A stretch of 64,000 nt of DNA from Thecaphora thlaspeos. Its lineage: Eukaryota > Basidiomycota > Ustilaginomycetes > Urocystidales > Glomosporiaceae. The notes below the pieces were generated by a model. The model worked only from the letters and a program-made list of their open reading frames with translations. It did no database searches and was not told the DNA's origin. Numbering within the stretch: position 1 is the stretch's first letter; every line of letters begins with the position of its first letter. Shown one piece after another: positions 44,985 through 57,550 of the stretch. The stretch lies in NCBI GenBank assembly GCA_900291925.1, contig UWYS01000012.1, positions 558,001 to 622,000 on the forward strand, written 5' to 3'. The position numbers were made by a program, and so were the translations under genes.

Positions 44985-46197
44985 CTACCGCCTGTTCTGC
45001 TCCTTCTTGATGACTCTGAGCAATTGCGTACCCTGTCTCCTATACATCCTGGTACGATGTAGATCATCATCATCTATATCGCTAAAGGCGAAATATCGTT
45101 TCAACAGGGAGAAGAAACGTTTATCCGCCTGTGTGGTCGTTGCGTTGAGGTTTTGGGTCAGTCAAGGAGGACATTCCTCGGAAAGAAATGGGAAAGCAAG
45201 TGTGATGGAAAAAGGAGGGGAGACGTTACCTTTCTACGTTTTTGATAACAGAATAGAATCTCAGTCGAAGTTGTGCTGAGAGCAAGCATGGTTTCCACCA
45301 AAGGTTGGAAGGCTACCTCAAGGTAGACGCAATCGGCCAAAAGGAGAACGTCAGGTGCGTGTGGAACTGTCGTTGGTAGTTGAGTTCCCCTGATGTTAGG
45401 TGCGAGAAGAGAAGGAAGAGGTCTTTGCGTCAGAAGGGAGGGGAAGATAAAAGGAGAAGGATGAACCGTACCAGTTTAGTTCTTCGACGTGACACGGTGA
45501 GAGCATCTCGTCAGTGTTGAGTGCGAGGTTGTACGACATGAGTGGTAACATTGGTCTGGAAAATTGTACGATTGTCGATATCGATATCGATACCTCATCA
45601 GTATCGTACTACACCGACAGGTAAGAGGCAAAGAAAGGGGTGAAGGGGGGAAACTTACATCTGATCCGTAACCCAAACCTGACACCCCTTCACCATCTTC
45701 GCCACAAGGAAGCCTACCAACCCGGTCCCGCTTCCCAGCTCCAGCACCTTCTTCCCTTGCCAATCTAGACGTTTCGATGCGATGTAACTTCCCAGCACCT
45801 CCGCAGCAGGCCAAATCTTCCCACCACAGCCTTCGGTCATATCCAGCTTCAGCACGACATCGTACCATGCCTCGCTCTCCTCTCCGCTCTCGACAGACGG
45901 AGGGGGTGGAGAGGAAGATGGGAACGTGATGCAACCGAGAGACGGCGATGTAAAGCAGCGTATGGTGACTTTCTGATTGATGATACTGTCCCGTTGCGCG
46001 GGTACGATGTAAAAGTCGGTGGAACTCTTGACGTCTCTCGCGTCGTCCTTGAGCGTAGCGGTGAGATCGTCCGACGACGAAAGGGGTGACGAGGTAGAGA
46101 GAAAGTGGCGTAACGGATCGACCAGATCGAGAGCTTCCGCCTCTTGGAGCGAATTTCGATAGCGTGGTGAGGTTGGAGGATGGTCTTGTGCTGTCAT
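44985..46197 (-). CDS. Protein lysine methyltransferase, EFM/METTL21 family
   Basis: Four exons (46197-45659, 45555-45472, 45389-45230, 45128-44985) keep frame and give 308 residues. The ATG at 46197 is the first true ATG. The open frame further upstream starts at a TTG. The seven-beta-strand SAM-binding core has motif I VLELGSGTGLVG (about residue 150), then VWVTDQ and IPMLPLMSYNLALN (the family's switch after motif II), VEELNWGTQLP and PDVLLLADCVYLEVAFQPLV, where D-C-V-Y is the family's DxxY motif. The end, ILFCYQKRRKADKRFFSLLK, is highly characteristic. Known members methylate lysines of elongation factors or chaperones, and which one applies here is unknown. It converges on the Rab gene. 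Confidence 0.88.
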
Positions 46198-46957
46198 CTT
46201 TGTGAGAGAGTTCCTCGCGAACGTCGGCGGCGTCGTCGTCGTCGTATGTATGGGCGGTGCAGATGTTGAGGTGTGCGTGGTATGCTGTGATGTGCTTGAC
46301 CAGGGAGAAGCAAAGAAAGGCAAGGCGAGCCACGGCTTTTAGAGCTTTCTCCGGACTCTTTCCCCTCTCCTTTGCTGTCAGGCTGGTGCTCGCCTGCCTT
46401 TATTGTTGGCGGAGCCGAGGCGCAGGTGGGCGCGCGGCCGCTCCTCCACCGCCACGCCCCGCGACCATCACAGACGCCCCATTCTGTCGAGCGGACCCAC
46501 CCACAGACTGCTCAGCGTTTCCAAAGCAGCTACCACACCCAACGAGCAAGAGGTGGTCAGGTTGCGCGCAACAAGTGACGAGGTAGGGCGCATCCGGGGT
46601 TAGGTGTACAACAATCAGAGACCCTGAAACTGTGGAGGAGAAGAGGCAGACCCATGACGTCCGAGGAGGCAAGAGGCGCAATATATCTACAAAGGCGAAT
46701 AAAGGGACGACCAGCACCGAGGCTCGAGCTGCTGCGGCTGCGACTGCTGCTGCTGCGACGGCAGGGGCGTGGCATCGAATAGAGTAACGGAGCAACGTGG
46801 TAGTCCGATAGTAAAAGGTATGCTCACAAGGAAAACGGGGGGCCAAGATGCCTCGGAAAGAGCCAGGGCAAAGAAAACTAGTGGCAAGTAGCCTCGCGAG
46901 CGGCCAATGTTGTCTCAAGGGCACAGTGGGTGCCCGTGACAGCGAGCGTGCGCTCGC
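46198..46957. other. Intergenic region between CRZ1-like 3' end and methyltransferase start
   Basis: About 760 bases. It should contain the methyltransferase promoter (46.2-46.5 kb) and the 3' UTR of the zinc-finger gene. Nothing else recognised. Confidence 0.5.
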
Positions 46958-49900
46958 CTACAGGACGTGGCCGCCGAACCCCTTGCCCTTGGAGCTCCCC
47001 GCTGTAGCACTGTTGTGATCAGCGTGGCAGGGCTGTCCAGGTTCGCCGCCGCCCCGGGCGTCCGACGTAGAGGTCATCGATGCCTCATCGTCATCGCTGC
47101 CGTCCGAAAATTTGGTGAAGCACCCTCCATTGTCCGTTTTGTGGTGTCGGTTGAGCGCATCAAGGCGCGCGAACGTCTTGCCGCAGTGCTCGCACGTGTG
47201 CGGCTTGATGTTGAGGTGCAGGTTTTGATGCCGCTTGCAGTCGTGCGCACGCGCAAAGCTCTTGCCGCAACCGGGCCATTCGCACTTGAACGGCCGCTCG
47301 TCGGCGTGCGAGCGCAGGTGGCCACGGAGGTTGTACTGCCTTGTGACTGCGACGGGTAAAGAAGGGAATGGCGACGACGACGAGGAAGAGGAGCAGGAGG
47401 AAAAGAGGAGAAAAAGGAGAGCGAAGACGGTGACTGGACGGTCAGGATGGAGCTCAAATGCAGTCCTCATACCGCTCAAGGAAGGACCTGCGGGTGCGAC
47501 ACTTACATGTAGAGCCGCAGCCGGGAACGGGGCAGCTGAACAGGGCCTCGCCCTTCCGCCTCGAGGCCGAAGCGACCTGGGTCGCTTGGCTGGTAACGAC
47601 GGGAACCACGGGTGCCGACATGTGGGAGTTGCTCCCGGGCGACCCGATACTTGACGTCACCGAAGCCGAACGTCCGCTGACACTCCCATAGGTCGGCAGG
47701 GCAGTGGCCGAGTAGTTCGCGACATCCTCGGGCCCGGCGCCAAGGTGAGAATTAAGTGACGAGAACGACGTCGGCGGCTGAGGCGAGACGGAGCCGGCCG
47801 CCGAGGCGGCGCTGCTGTTGGACGCATTCGAGCTCCAGGAGTGGTGACGGTCGTGACTGACCCGATAGGGATGGGCACGCGAGCTTCCGCTCGCCGATGA
47901 GTAGAACGACGTGCTCGCCACATTGGAAGCGCCGCCAGATACGGACCTCCCCGTCGAGGGCGGGGCCAGCCCGCCGTCAGGTGCGGTGATGCGAGTGAGG
48001 AAGTCCTCTAGGGGCAGCCCGCTAGTGCCGAGCCGCGATAAATCCTCGGATCGCGCGGCTCTGCGATGGCCGGCCGCGGAGCTGCGACCGCTGTGAGTCC
48101 CCTGGCTAGGCGGGTACATCGCACCGAAGCCTGCCGTATGCTGCTGATGCGACGGTGCAGCGGCGGCGGTTGACGACGACGAGTCCGTCCAGGTGCCCTG
48201 CATGGGGAACTGCCATCCGAGACTCTGCCGCATCGCCGGAGCCGTTCCAATGTTGGTCACCGTTGACCCCTGCTGCTGTTCGGCCATGGAGAAGTCGCCC
48301 CCGCCGCCCGGCCGAGCCGATGCTCCGGCGTCGGCAGAGTTCGAGGCAGTGAAGCCAGGGTCCTGGTAGTTCATCGTATTGCTGTCGCCTGCGTCCGTGG
48401 CATAGGCCGACACAGAGCCGCTCCCGCCGCTGCTGGACGCCATTCCGCCGTTCAGCAGCGAGGGATCCATCGTGCTGGTCTGGCCAGGAACATCGTCGAG
48501 CTGCACCGTCATGACCGGTGCAACCCCGCCGAGTCTGATCCCGGCGTAGGCGCCTGGCCCCTTGCTGAGCGCCTGCCAGTCGTCTGCCGATCCTTGTGCC
48601 GACCCAGCGGCATTGTCGTCGGCAAAAGTCGGTGCCGTCCCAATCTGGTTGAGCGCCTGGAGCCAGTCCGAGTCGCTGCCGAGGCCGGCGATGGGCGACC
48701 GCGAGCCAACGTCGGACGTGGCGCGCTTGCGGAAACCGCTCGAGGTGGGCGAGTCGAACTTGGGCCCGCCGACGAAGCCCATGTCGACATCGAGGCGTAA
48801 GAACTGGCGGATCTTGTCGTACGAGTCTTTCCTCTTGGCCTGGCTCGACCACTGCCTTTGACTGTACGGCAGCCGATCAGGCGAGCCCGAGAGCTCGGCA
48901 TAGGTCATTGATGCATCCTGAGCAGGCTCCGCCTTGAGTAGCCCGTCGCTCGGCTGCTGTTGATGGGCGGACCACGGTAGCTCTGCGGCGCCGTTGCTGA
49001 AGGTGCCGGGAGAGCCTGCTGCCGATGGGCTAAAGCCCGAGCCGGTACTGTTGGCGTCGCCAAACGAGGACGATGCGTAGCTCGCGGGCTCTAGCGACCA
49101 CATGCTGGAGCCGCCCTCATGCTTCACCGTGGCTCCTCCGGTCTGCCCGCCCGATCCCTGCCCGGCCTGTAGCTGCACCAAGAGGTGCTGGAAGCCGGTG
49201 TTGGAGCCTTGTCTGCCGCCCGCTTTTGGCGTAGAGGGCGACGAGGCCATGACGTTGATGCTCGGCATGGCCTCCATCACGGTCGTGGCAGGACCGTAAT
49301 CCATCCCTATGTCGGAGGACACAGATACGCTGGGTATCCCTAGCGTTAGCTGCGGCTGCTGCTGCTGTTGGGCGGCCTGATTCAGCTGGGCCGAAGAGTC
49401 GATCGCAAACGACGAGAGGCCGGCTGGGGCGCTTGACATCGGGGCACCTCCGTAAGATGCGGGACCGCAATGCGGTCCAAGCGCTCGACTGTCCGACTGG
49501 GCGTAGTAGGAGCTGTTGGAGGCGGTCTCGGCGGCGTCCTGGTTAAAGGTGGGTGCATAGCGGCTGCCGTCATCGAGACTGATCTGTCCCAGCTGCCCGA
49601 TTGTCTGCAGCGACGTAGCATCAAAGCCCGAAGCCGTCGACCTGGCCACCGAGATCGGCGGCGAGCTGACGGCTTCGGAGCCAAACGACTCGCTGTGGTG
49701 GTTGGACTGCTGTCCGGGCGAAAGGGCGAGACTCAGTGGGCTGGAGAATGGACTGGCGGCGGCAACCTCTTTGTCCCTCTCTCGAAACAGCCGCGCCTGA
49801 TCGAGGGAGTTCGCGTCGGCACCGGCTGCACCACCGGCCGGCCCTCCTCCCGCCGCAAATTGGACTGGCCCTCCGCCAAGAAAGGCATTCTGGATGGAAG

Positions 49901-50228
49901 GATCGCCGTAGCCGTCGGCGGACGATGGGTCGTAGAAGGTGTCGCGTCTGTCTTGTCTGACCGGATCTGAGGGACCCAGGTCGGCCGGCTTCATCTCCCG
50001 GCCACGCAGCGTCGCTGAACGCGGCTCGATGGCGGCTAGATCGGCCGCGATGCCTGGAAGGCGACTGGACTTGCTGCCGCAGTGACGGGAGGGCGGCGCA
50101 GTGGTGAGGCTGTCGTTGTCGTCGGTCGAAGCGCTGCTGTCGCTGAAGGTGCCGGTCGATGACAACGAGCAGCAAGAAGACGTCGGTGAAGAAGGAGGAG
50201 TGTCACGCGGGTCAGAACGACGAGTCAT
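46958..50228 (-). CDS. CRZ1-like: C2H2 zinc-finger transcription factor, Crz1-like (calcineurin-responsive)
   Basis: Crz1 is dephosphorylated by calcineurin, enters the nucleus and activates Ca2+ and stress genes. Exons 50228-47507 and 47346-46958 (phase 1) give 1,036 residues. The open frame starts further up at a GTG, and the first ATG is at 50228. The intron falls inside the first finger: CPVPGCGSTFTRQYNLRGH is restored only by splicing. Finger 2 is CEWPGCGKSFARAHDCKRH and finger 3 CEHCGKTFARLDALNRH. Their order and linkers match Crz1/PrzA. Upstream are some 880 residues of Ser/Gly/Gln-rich disorder with possible calcineurin docking sites of PxIxIT type (PSINVM, PPISVA, PSVSVS). The acidic Ser-rich stretch near the N-terminus fits a regulated activator. 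Binding-site assignments are inference. Confidence 0.8.
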
Positions 50229-53200
50229 TACGTCGGAGAGCGATACGAGCGACGAGCCCGAGCAACGAAACGGTTTCACAATAGCGATGGACGCAGCAGC
50301 AGCAGCAGCAGCAGCAACAGCGAGGCGAGGCGAGGCGGAGGAAACGGTTGCGGCAGCGACAGCAGCAGTGACGATAGCAATAACAATGGCGGACCTGGTT
50401 CCAGGCCCCGGCTGCTGAGCGAAGAGATGGGCGTCGCTGAGGTGGGTTTGGTGGCTGCGTCAAGTCGTAAATCAAGTCGGGTCTCGAGGGGAACGATAGA
50501 AGGAAGCGGGCGATGGTTGCTATGCGCTGAGATAGTCAGGGGTAATGGGGGATCCAGCGACGATGATGGACAAGGCGATGGAAGCTTCTCCGAGAGGTAT
50601 GGTGATGCCGGGCCTGAAGAGGGTTCCGCTGCTGCTGCTGCTGAGGCTGGTGCTGCTGAGGACGACGTCGACTGCACCTTCTTTCTCTGGTCAAGTACTC
50701 ACCCTGATCTTTTCAAAGAGCACTGAAAGGGACGATAAGCAAGGGAAGACGATCTGGCGGGCTTGTCCTATCCTTTCGTCTTGGGTGAGGCTGTGCGATG
50801 CGACGAGGGAGTCCGAGGCAGCTGGTGACTACGCGGAAAGCTGCTGCAGAACGATCGACGCCGGGCTGGATGGGAAGACGGCTGGACGGGTGGGCGGGTG
50901 TGATCTGTACGGCGGCCTTATATCCTTGTTCACCGGGCGGCAAGCGTCAGTAGTGGGTAGGCTAGGCGCTGGGCAAGGAGAGGTGAGCCTGAGGACTTGA
51001 TGAGCTGCAGTGCCCACGATCCGGAGGAACACGTATACGGAGGCTAACGCAGGATGATGACGAGAGGGTTGTGCCGGTGCCGAGCGGAGGTGGAGCTGAG
51101 AGAGTTTGGGTGGTCCTAGAGAGAGTGAAGCCTGACGGGTATTGCTCCGTCTCGGCGTCGGATCAGATCCGGATGGCTGACCGAGGTAGTAGGGTCGGCT
51201 GGCGTGGGCCGGGCTGGGCTGGCTTATAAAAAACAAGGGTGCCGTCTGGAGGCCCTCCTTTGCGAGCACGAGGATACGGATAGGGTCAAGGGGTTGGAGA
51301 TGGCTGATGATGGGGTGCGGATGGCAGAAGAGCGATAGGACCTGGCGGCGATCCTTGCGAGAGGGAAAGAGGCGGAAGCTCCGACGGCAGCGTCCGAGCC
51401 AACGCTCAGAGGTGTCAGGCGCAGTAACCCGAAAACCGAAAGCGGTCCAGGGGCCAGCTAAGCACTCTGGCAGCTGCGGCCGCAACGCCAGCGGCAGCGT
51501 GCAGGCGGACAAAAGCAGGTAAGAAAGAAATATAGTTACCTACAGAGTAGTACAGTACCATCCCGGCCCTCTTTCCCATCCGTCGCTTGTCCTCTGGTCG
51601 CCCTTGTCCTCTCCTTCTTCGTGGATGCGGCTGGACTGTCACCGGCGCGAGACTAGAGAACCTTCGCCGCTGATTGCCTATCTGCTACTCGTCGACTGCT
51701 GGCTGATCATCGTTCCGACCTGGGCCGTCCCTGCTGGACTCCATCGACAAGAGTAGACCCGGTGGAGGATCCTGCGGGGAGACCAGATGAGTTTTGTTTG
51801 GATTCCTCGATCGTTCTAGACATCAAGGTTGCCATGCGGTCGTCGCTCTCCGCCTCGACAACCTGTCCGTCTGTCCTTCACACGGTCCTTCTTCAAGCAT
51901 CGCTCCACGACGACGATGCCATCGTGAACTGTCGGGGTGAACGCATCGGAGCTGGATAGCGCCGAGGTGTGCGGGCAGGCTCCTGGCGAAATCGTCATTT
52001 CGCCAAACCTGCCTGGCACTCTTAATCAAATTGGCCTGCTTGATGGGCCGACCATCCCGAACGTTGCCGTCCGGCCGCCTCTTCTTGGTGGTCCAGAGCT
52101 TCCGGCAGACCGAGGACATCTCTCTTCGGGAACCCCCATGTCGTTCTGCCGAGAACCTCAACGATGATCAGGAGGTAGCGCTAGAATAGGCGTACGGTCT
52201 GTGGGCTTACAGCCATGCCAACCTCGTTGCAACGTCATACAAGGGTCGCTGGTCTACTTACCTGGCCTTGTCGCAAAGTCGGTATAGCCTCGTTGGCGTC
52301 TTCCGTTCGGGGGCTCGTTCAGTGCTCGTCAGGCACGGCGTGACATCGGCTCAGACCTAGCGCACTGCAGTACAGCGCAAAAGACTAGGTACTGTCTCTC
52401 ATCAGGACACGGCACGATCATCGTACGGGAAAGCAGCTGGGACGGCCCGGTAAATAGCGTGCCGCGATAGCGACCTGTTCGACGTCTCGCTGCCACACTG
52501 CGCGGCACCGGTGGACAGCGTGCAGGCAGCAGGGTGGCGGCTCGTTCGGCTTCGATTGGTGGTCGCTTCACCACAATTGAGTCCGGGTGGTGTGGAAGGA
52601 AGAGGTGAGAGCACATCCCGAGTCATCGGATCAAAGCGGAGCGGCATATCATCTTGGAGACGCGCGGTGCAAGGCCAGAGACGGGCAGGGCAGGGCTCCG
52701 TGCACGGCCGTCGGATTTTGGGGATAGCGGGATCTCCCAACCCCAGCGAGGGGACCCCTGTGGGCTGACGAGCCGTCGTCGACCTCTCTCATTCAAAATA
52801 ACTCTTTGCGTCTCGTTCGGAACGCAGTTCTGAGCTTTGATGTGACGACGCTCCAGGGTGTAGATGTAGCAGCAGCGACAGCAGAAGCAGCGAAGAAGAG
52901 GTAGTTGTGAGCAGCTGACGTCGAGAAAGAGCGAGCTGTCATCACATGATGGAGCGACGAGGAAAAAGTCGACCTTGCTCTATCTATTTGGCGCGAATGA
53001 GAGCGCACAACTCCACTAACTTACAAGGGCCTGGTGTGTTGGGTGGGGCGAGGCCAAGAGGGAGGATCGGGGATAAATCGCGAAAATCAAAAATCAAAAA
53101 TCAAAAAATCAAAGCACAGGGCCGCCGCCCGAGACGGGAGGGAAGAGGCTGGGGCGGATGGACAGGGAGCTGAGCAAGGGAGCTTGCCCTGGCGCCTGAC

Positions 53201-53635
53201 CCTCCAAGGAGCCTTTTTGGCTTGGGGGGGGGGGGGGGCGCCGCAGGGCAGGCAGGCAGGCAGGCAGGTTTGTGTGTCTGCCACGCAGGCCATCGCTCGC
53301 CCGCCCGCTCGCCCGCGCTGGGCCTGGGCCTGGGCTGACCGTTGCCCTTTTTTTTTTTTATAATCCTGGCGGTCAGCCGTCTCCTCGGGGCGGTGATTTT
53401 TCCTGTGCCTTCTCTCATCCTCCCCCTCCATCCTCCCTCTCCGTATCCAACACCTTTGCGCACCATTTCTTGGCCAGCCACTCCACGGGACTTCTTCGTC
53501 ATCACAGCACCGTCGATCCTCGACTCTCTCCCTCTCATTCAGCGGAAAATCGACCACCTGCGTCTAGTTTTTGCCTCATCGTCCCGTCACTCCTCACCTC
53601 CCAAGTCCACCCACCTCACATACGCCAACAGAAAG
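50229..53635. other. 3.4-kb divergent region between the CRZ1-like gene and NAP1
   Basis: The left part (50.2-51.3 kb) is probably a long promoter and leader of the CRZ1-like gene, with (GCA)n near 50,290 and a TATAAA near 51,224. The middle shows only short frames. The right part has AATCAAAAATCAAA repeats near 53,080-53,110, a 15-base G run near 53,224, a GGCA tetramer run near 53,250, a T run near 53,349 and then a CT-rich NAP1 leader. No gene or RNA recognised. Confidence 0.5.
53224..53238 (+). repeat. 15-base G homopolymer followed by GGCA tetramers
   Basis: A G run followed by GGCAGGCAGGCAGGCAGG, about 400 bases upstream of NAP1. Confidence 0.85.
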
Positions 53636-55165
53636 ATGTCCGGCGCTCAGGAGATCGGCAGATCTAAGAGCGGCAACGCCGTTGCCCCGACACCACAAAA
53701 CACCCCCCTCAGCAACGCCCCGCTCACTCGAGAGGCCCTCTCGCGCCCCACCGTCGGCACCATCGGAGAGGAGGATGAGAGCGCTCAGGGTGAGTAGCAG
53801 CCGGTGGCAAATGCCCTCTCTTTTGCCGTGGCGGCGTCGAGCGGCCCTTAGCAGGCTCGCCGTGCACCAAGGTCGCCTATCCGTTACCGCCTCTCGGGCT
53901 GGGTCGTTACAGAGTGCGATTGCGCAGCCCACTCCCATGATTGTCTGCCTGTTGGCCCCTTTAGATCCATCTTTGGATCCACATCGACGGCCGCCGGCCA
54001 CACCTTTGCATACTGACCATGCTTTGCCCTCGCCATCTGCCCTCCGTTGATCACGCTCAACCCGCCGCCCCACACGCAGACGCTGTCTCGGCTCTGCAGG
54101 GCAACCCCGCGCTCGCCGGCATGATCCATGACAAGCTCAGCAGCCTTGTCGGCAGGTCTTCTGGTTACATCGAGTCGCTCCCGTCGCACGTCAGGCGCCG
54201 CGTCGAGGGACTCAAGGGCGTCCAGGTTGAGCACCACAAGATCGAGGCCGAGTTCCAGAAGGAGATCCTCGAGCTCGAGAAGAAGTACTCGGAGAAGTAC
54301 CGCCCGCTCTACGAGCGACGTGCTGCCATCATCCAGGGCAAGAACGAGCCCAGTGAGGACGAGGTCAAGGCCGGTGAGGCCGTCGACGAGGAGGAGGACG
54401 ATGAGGACGAGGAGAAGGAGTCGCTCGCCACCGCCACCGCCCCGGCCGACGCCGCCAAGGGCATCCCCGAGTTCTGGCTGACCGCCCTCAAGAACCACAT
54501 CGCTCTCTCGGAGCTCATCACCGAGCGCGACGAGGAGGCCCTGCGCAACCTTATTGACGTCCGCATGAGCTACCTCACCGAACAGGCCGGCTTCAAGCTC
54601 GAGTTCGAGTTCGACGCGGACCACAACGAATTCTTCACCAACCGCCTCCTGACCAAGGCCTACTACTACCAGGACGAGGTCGGATTCTCGGGAGACCTGG
54701 TCTACGACCACGCCGAGGGCTGCCAGATCGACTGGAAGGAGGACAGGGACCTCACTCACAAGATCGAGACCAAGAAGCAGCGGAACAAGAACACCAACCA
54801 GACCAGGACGGTGAAGCGCTCCGTCCCTGTCGAGTCGTTCTTCAACTTCTTCTCGCCCCCGAAGCCGCCCAAGGACGGCGAGGTCGAGGACGACGATGAT
54901 GATCTCGACGAGTGAGTCGCGGCGATTGCTGAAGTGATGTGCCGGCGCATCTCGGCGACGCTTTGTCCGACCATCTGCTGACCGACGTGCCCTCTCCACA
55001 ATTCGCTCCCCACACGCATCCAGGCTCGACGAGCGACTCGAGCTCGACTACCAGATCGGCGAGGACCTCAAGGACCGCATCATCCCGCACGCCGTCGACT
55101 TCTTCACCGGTAAGGCGTTGCAGTACGAGGACATGGACGATCTTGATGATGGCGACTTTGAGGAT

Positions 55166-55197
<32 letters not shown>

Positions 55198-55276
55198 GGA
55201 CGATGAGGACCAGCCTCGCCGCTCGCAGCTGGGAGCCAGCGCCAGTTCGCAGCAGCAGGAGTGCAAGCAGCAGTAA
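53636..55276 (+). CDS. NAP1: Nucleosome assembly protein 1 (histone H2A-H2B chaperone)
   Basis: Exons 53636-53789, 54080-54911 and 55024-55276 (phases 1 and 2) give 412 residues, a normal NAP1 length. After a short N-terminal tail the dimerisation helix region reads AALQ-type then [18 protein letters not shown] (near 95) and [20 protein letters not shown]. The histone-binding fold includes [53 protein letters not shown] and [18 protein letters not shown]. The end is a long Asp/Glu tract followed by [16 protein letters not shown]. The last exon joins LDDDL-type acidic sequence to [20 protein letters not shown], which NAP1 requires. Works in cytosol and nucleus. Firm identification. Confidence 0.94.
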
Positions 55277-56007
55277 ATGGCAGCAAGCCAGCGCCCGCCC
55301 ACGCGCTCGTCGGCCTGTCTGGCTGCCTCTAGCGAACCTTTTGCCCCATCCTCGGCCCTCGCTCCCGGCCCCCCTCCTGACGCCATCAATGTCGTGGTCA
55401 GGGGAGACTCGAATACGCGCTTCTCTGCTTCCCTGCCTCGCAAACACCTTCACTTTCTCGTCTCCGTCCCCTCAACCGCTAGAGCTTGCCTTCTTCCTTG
55501 TCTGTCCCGAATCGGTCTCGAAATCTAGTTCTACCTTCGTTCGCCCGACCAATCGAATCATCCCATCTTACCTCCGGGTAGCAGCAGCAGACGAAGTGAT
55601 ATCGCTGTTGTCGTCTTGGCATCCCTGAAATTCCATACGTTGCTTTGTATAGCAGCCAGCCAGGTTGGTCGGGCGTGCTCGGTGCGTGTTTCGTCTGTGC
55701 CACGTGGGAACATACAGAACTGTGGGCAAGACTGGGGCGAGCGGTGCGGTTTTAGGGAGAAAGCTTGAGGGACAGCCAAGGTGCTAGTGTCAGATGGTTT
55801 CGCTCTTTGGTATCATCCATCAATGTCTATCGAATCGCAAGGCGGGATGGTACTGCTTGGCTCGTTCTGGACGAAGGACATCATGAAGCAGTAAGAGAAG
55901 GTGCAACGAGCAGTCTCCCGTTCTTTGCTGGCCAGAAGGAGTCCATCGCGCTGCTGCCCTTCTGTCGTCGTCGTTCGCCTTGTTGGAGAGAAAGGTCGGA
56001 AGACGAT
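55277..56007. other. Convergent 3' region between NAP1 and SPC3
   Basis: About 730 bases between two 3' ends. No open frame with recognisable features, no repeat and no RNA gene seen. Confidence 0.5.
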
Positions 56008-56964
56008 CTAGTAGTACATCTGCCTGACCTTTTGCTTGACCTTGTTACCTTCTTCGTCGGTCTTGATGACCTTGTTGGGGATCTTGACGGCGTTGGATGC
56101 GAATTCGTTGCCGTAGTGCAGCTGTCCCACTTTAGGCATCACGTTCCACTTCAACGTGAAGCTTGTCGTGTCGATTCCACTGCATTGCGTATTGACAGCG
56201 TCGAGATGTTTGGTCAGATGCGAGCGCTTGAATAAGAAGAGAGAGGGGGGGAAAGGGGGAGAGGCATACCCAAATGACTTCGAGACTTCACGAAGACCAT
56301 ACTTGTTCTCTTCGTCCTGGATATTGACGTTTGCGTCATTGACGGATCGAAGGATCCGGTCCCAGATGACGACTTGGTTCTTTTGCTGTCGATTCCCCAA
56401 CCCCATCAGTGAGAGGAAGTCAGTGTTCCGTCTCGGTGGAAAAAGAAAGGCAAGAAAGGGTTGGGGAACGAGTGCCAAACTAACCTTCTTGGCATCCTCG
56501 TACTCAGCCACGAGACTGACGAAGACCTGCTTAGTGTTCCACTGAAACAGCTCGGTAAAGTTCGCCTGGATGTCAAAGGAAGTGATGAGGTAGTCTTGCG
56601 CCCTTCTATCCTGATGCCATATCGCTCGACCCGATACACTATCCACGCAAACAATGTCGGAGTCGTTAGCATCTTCCAAGAGAGAAAGGGAAGCGCAAAC
56701 AGAGAGAGTGTATGTGGGTGAAGTCGACGGGCGGGACATACTTTTCGAGACTCTTGATGGCTACGCTGCCAGAGGGGGAACGACGTGGTGTAGAGGTGAC
56801 ATCGATCACGGCCAACATCAGCAGGAGCGCAGAGGTGGCCAGCGCAAAGATCGAGTTCAGACGTTGAAGTGAGCTGTTTCGTCGGTGGGGAAAGGATCAA
56901 TATTGAGGGTGTCAGTGTGGGATCAACCAGGGAAGAAGCAGTGGTGGGGGGCTTACCTGTGCAT
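56008..56964 (-). CDS. SPC3: Signal peptidase complex subunit 3 (SPC22/23)
   Basis: Spc3 is an essential ER membrane subunit of signal peptidase. Five exons (56964-56957, 56873-56742, 56638-56485, 56385-56270, 56179-56008) keep frame and give 193 residues, the family length. Exon 1 is only eight bases (Met-His and two bases of Ser). Exon 2 encodes the membrane anchor (LNSIFALATSALLMLAVIDV). Exon 3 carries SFDIQANFTELFQWNTKQVF with a glycosylation-type NFT, and LVAEYEDAKK. Exon 4 has QVVIWDRILRS and exon 5 TLKWNVMPKVGQL. The second intron contains a TGCTAAC branch-point-like sequence about 30 bases before its acceptor. Identification is firm; the tiny first exon is predicted. Confidence 0.88.
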
Positions 56965-57550
56965 CTTGGTGGGGATCCCCTCTATAATGGTGAGAGGTGG
57001 TAGAGGTCAAGACAGGATGGTGGGGTCCAAGACGGCAAGGCAAGGCAGGGCAGGGCAGGGCAAGGCAAGGGTCCACGAGGCCACCTGCCCGCTGGCGCTG
57101 CTCCACTGGGGCCAGAAGAGTGCCAGCGCGCCCAAAAATGGCCAAAAAGCCAGAGGCGCGCTGCTTCATCTACTGGTCAGTGCACCTCCTTTTCGATGCC
57201 TCTCTCGCGCGGACAGGCCTCATCTTCGCGCGATTAGACTACTACCACTCTGCTTTTGTGTTCGTTTCTTTCGTTCGTTCGCAACGGCTGTGCCGTCGAG
57301 GTTCCTATGATGTGTATGTACAATCTCACATGTGCACGAGCTTGGACGGGGGGGAGCACGTGGATATGACATGGCGAGTGATAGTGTGTTTGCGTGGGTA
57401 AATGGTCTCGAGCGGCATAGACTCGAAGCCCGGTGGCTCTCGTCTCTGACCCCGCTGACCGCAACGGGAAGGGTTGGTGGTTGCCGCTTCGCCACCTCTC
57501 TCTCTCTCCTTCTCTCTCTCCCTCTCTTGACCGCGCCTCACGCTGTCCGT
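56965..57550. other. Promoter-side region of SPC3 with a GGCAA repeat
   Basis: About 590 bases between the SPC3 start and the BZW 3' end. GGCAAGGCAGGGCAGG repeats lie at about 57,029-57,070. The rest is unremarkable. Confidence 0.5.

Noticed and set aside
50829..51512. 227-codon minus frame upstream of the CRZ1-like gene
   Set aside because: No motifs were found. It is probably a leader or promoter, and no splice route to the zinc-finger frame was found.
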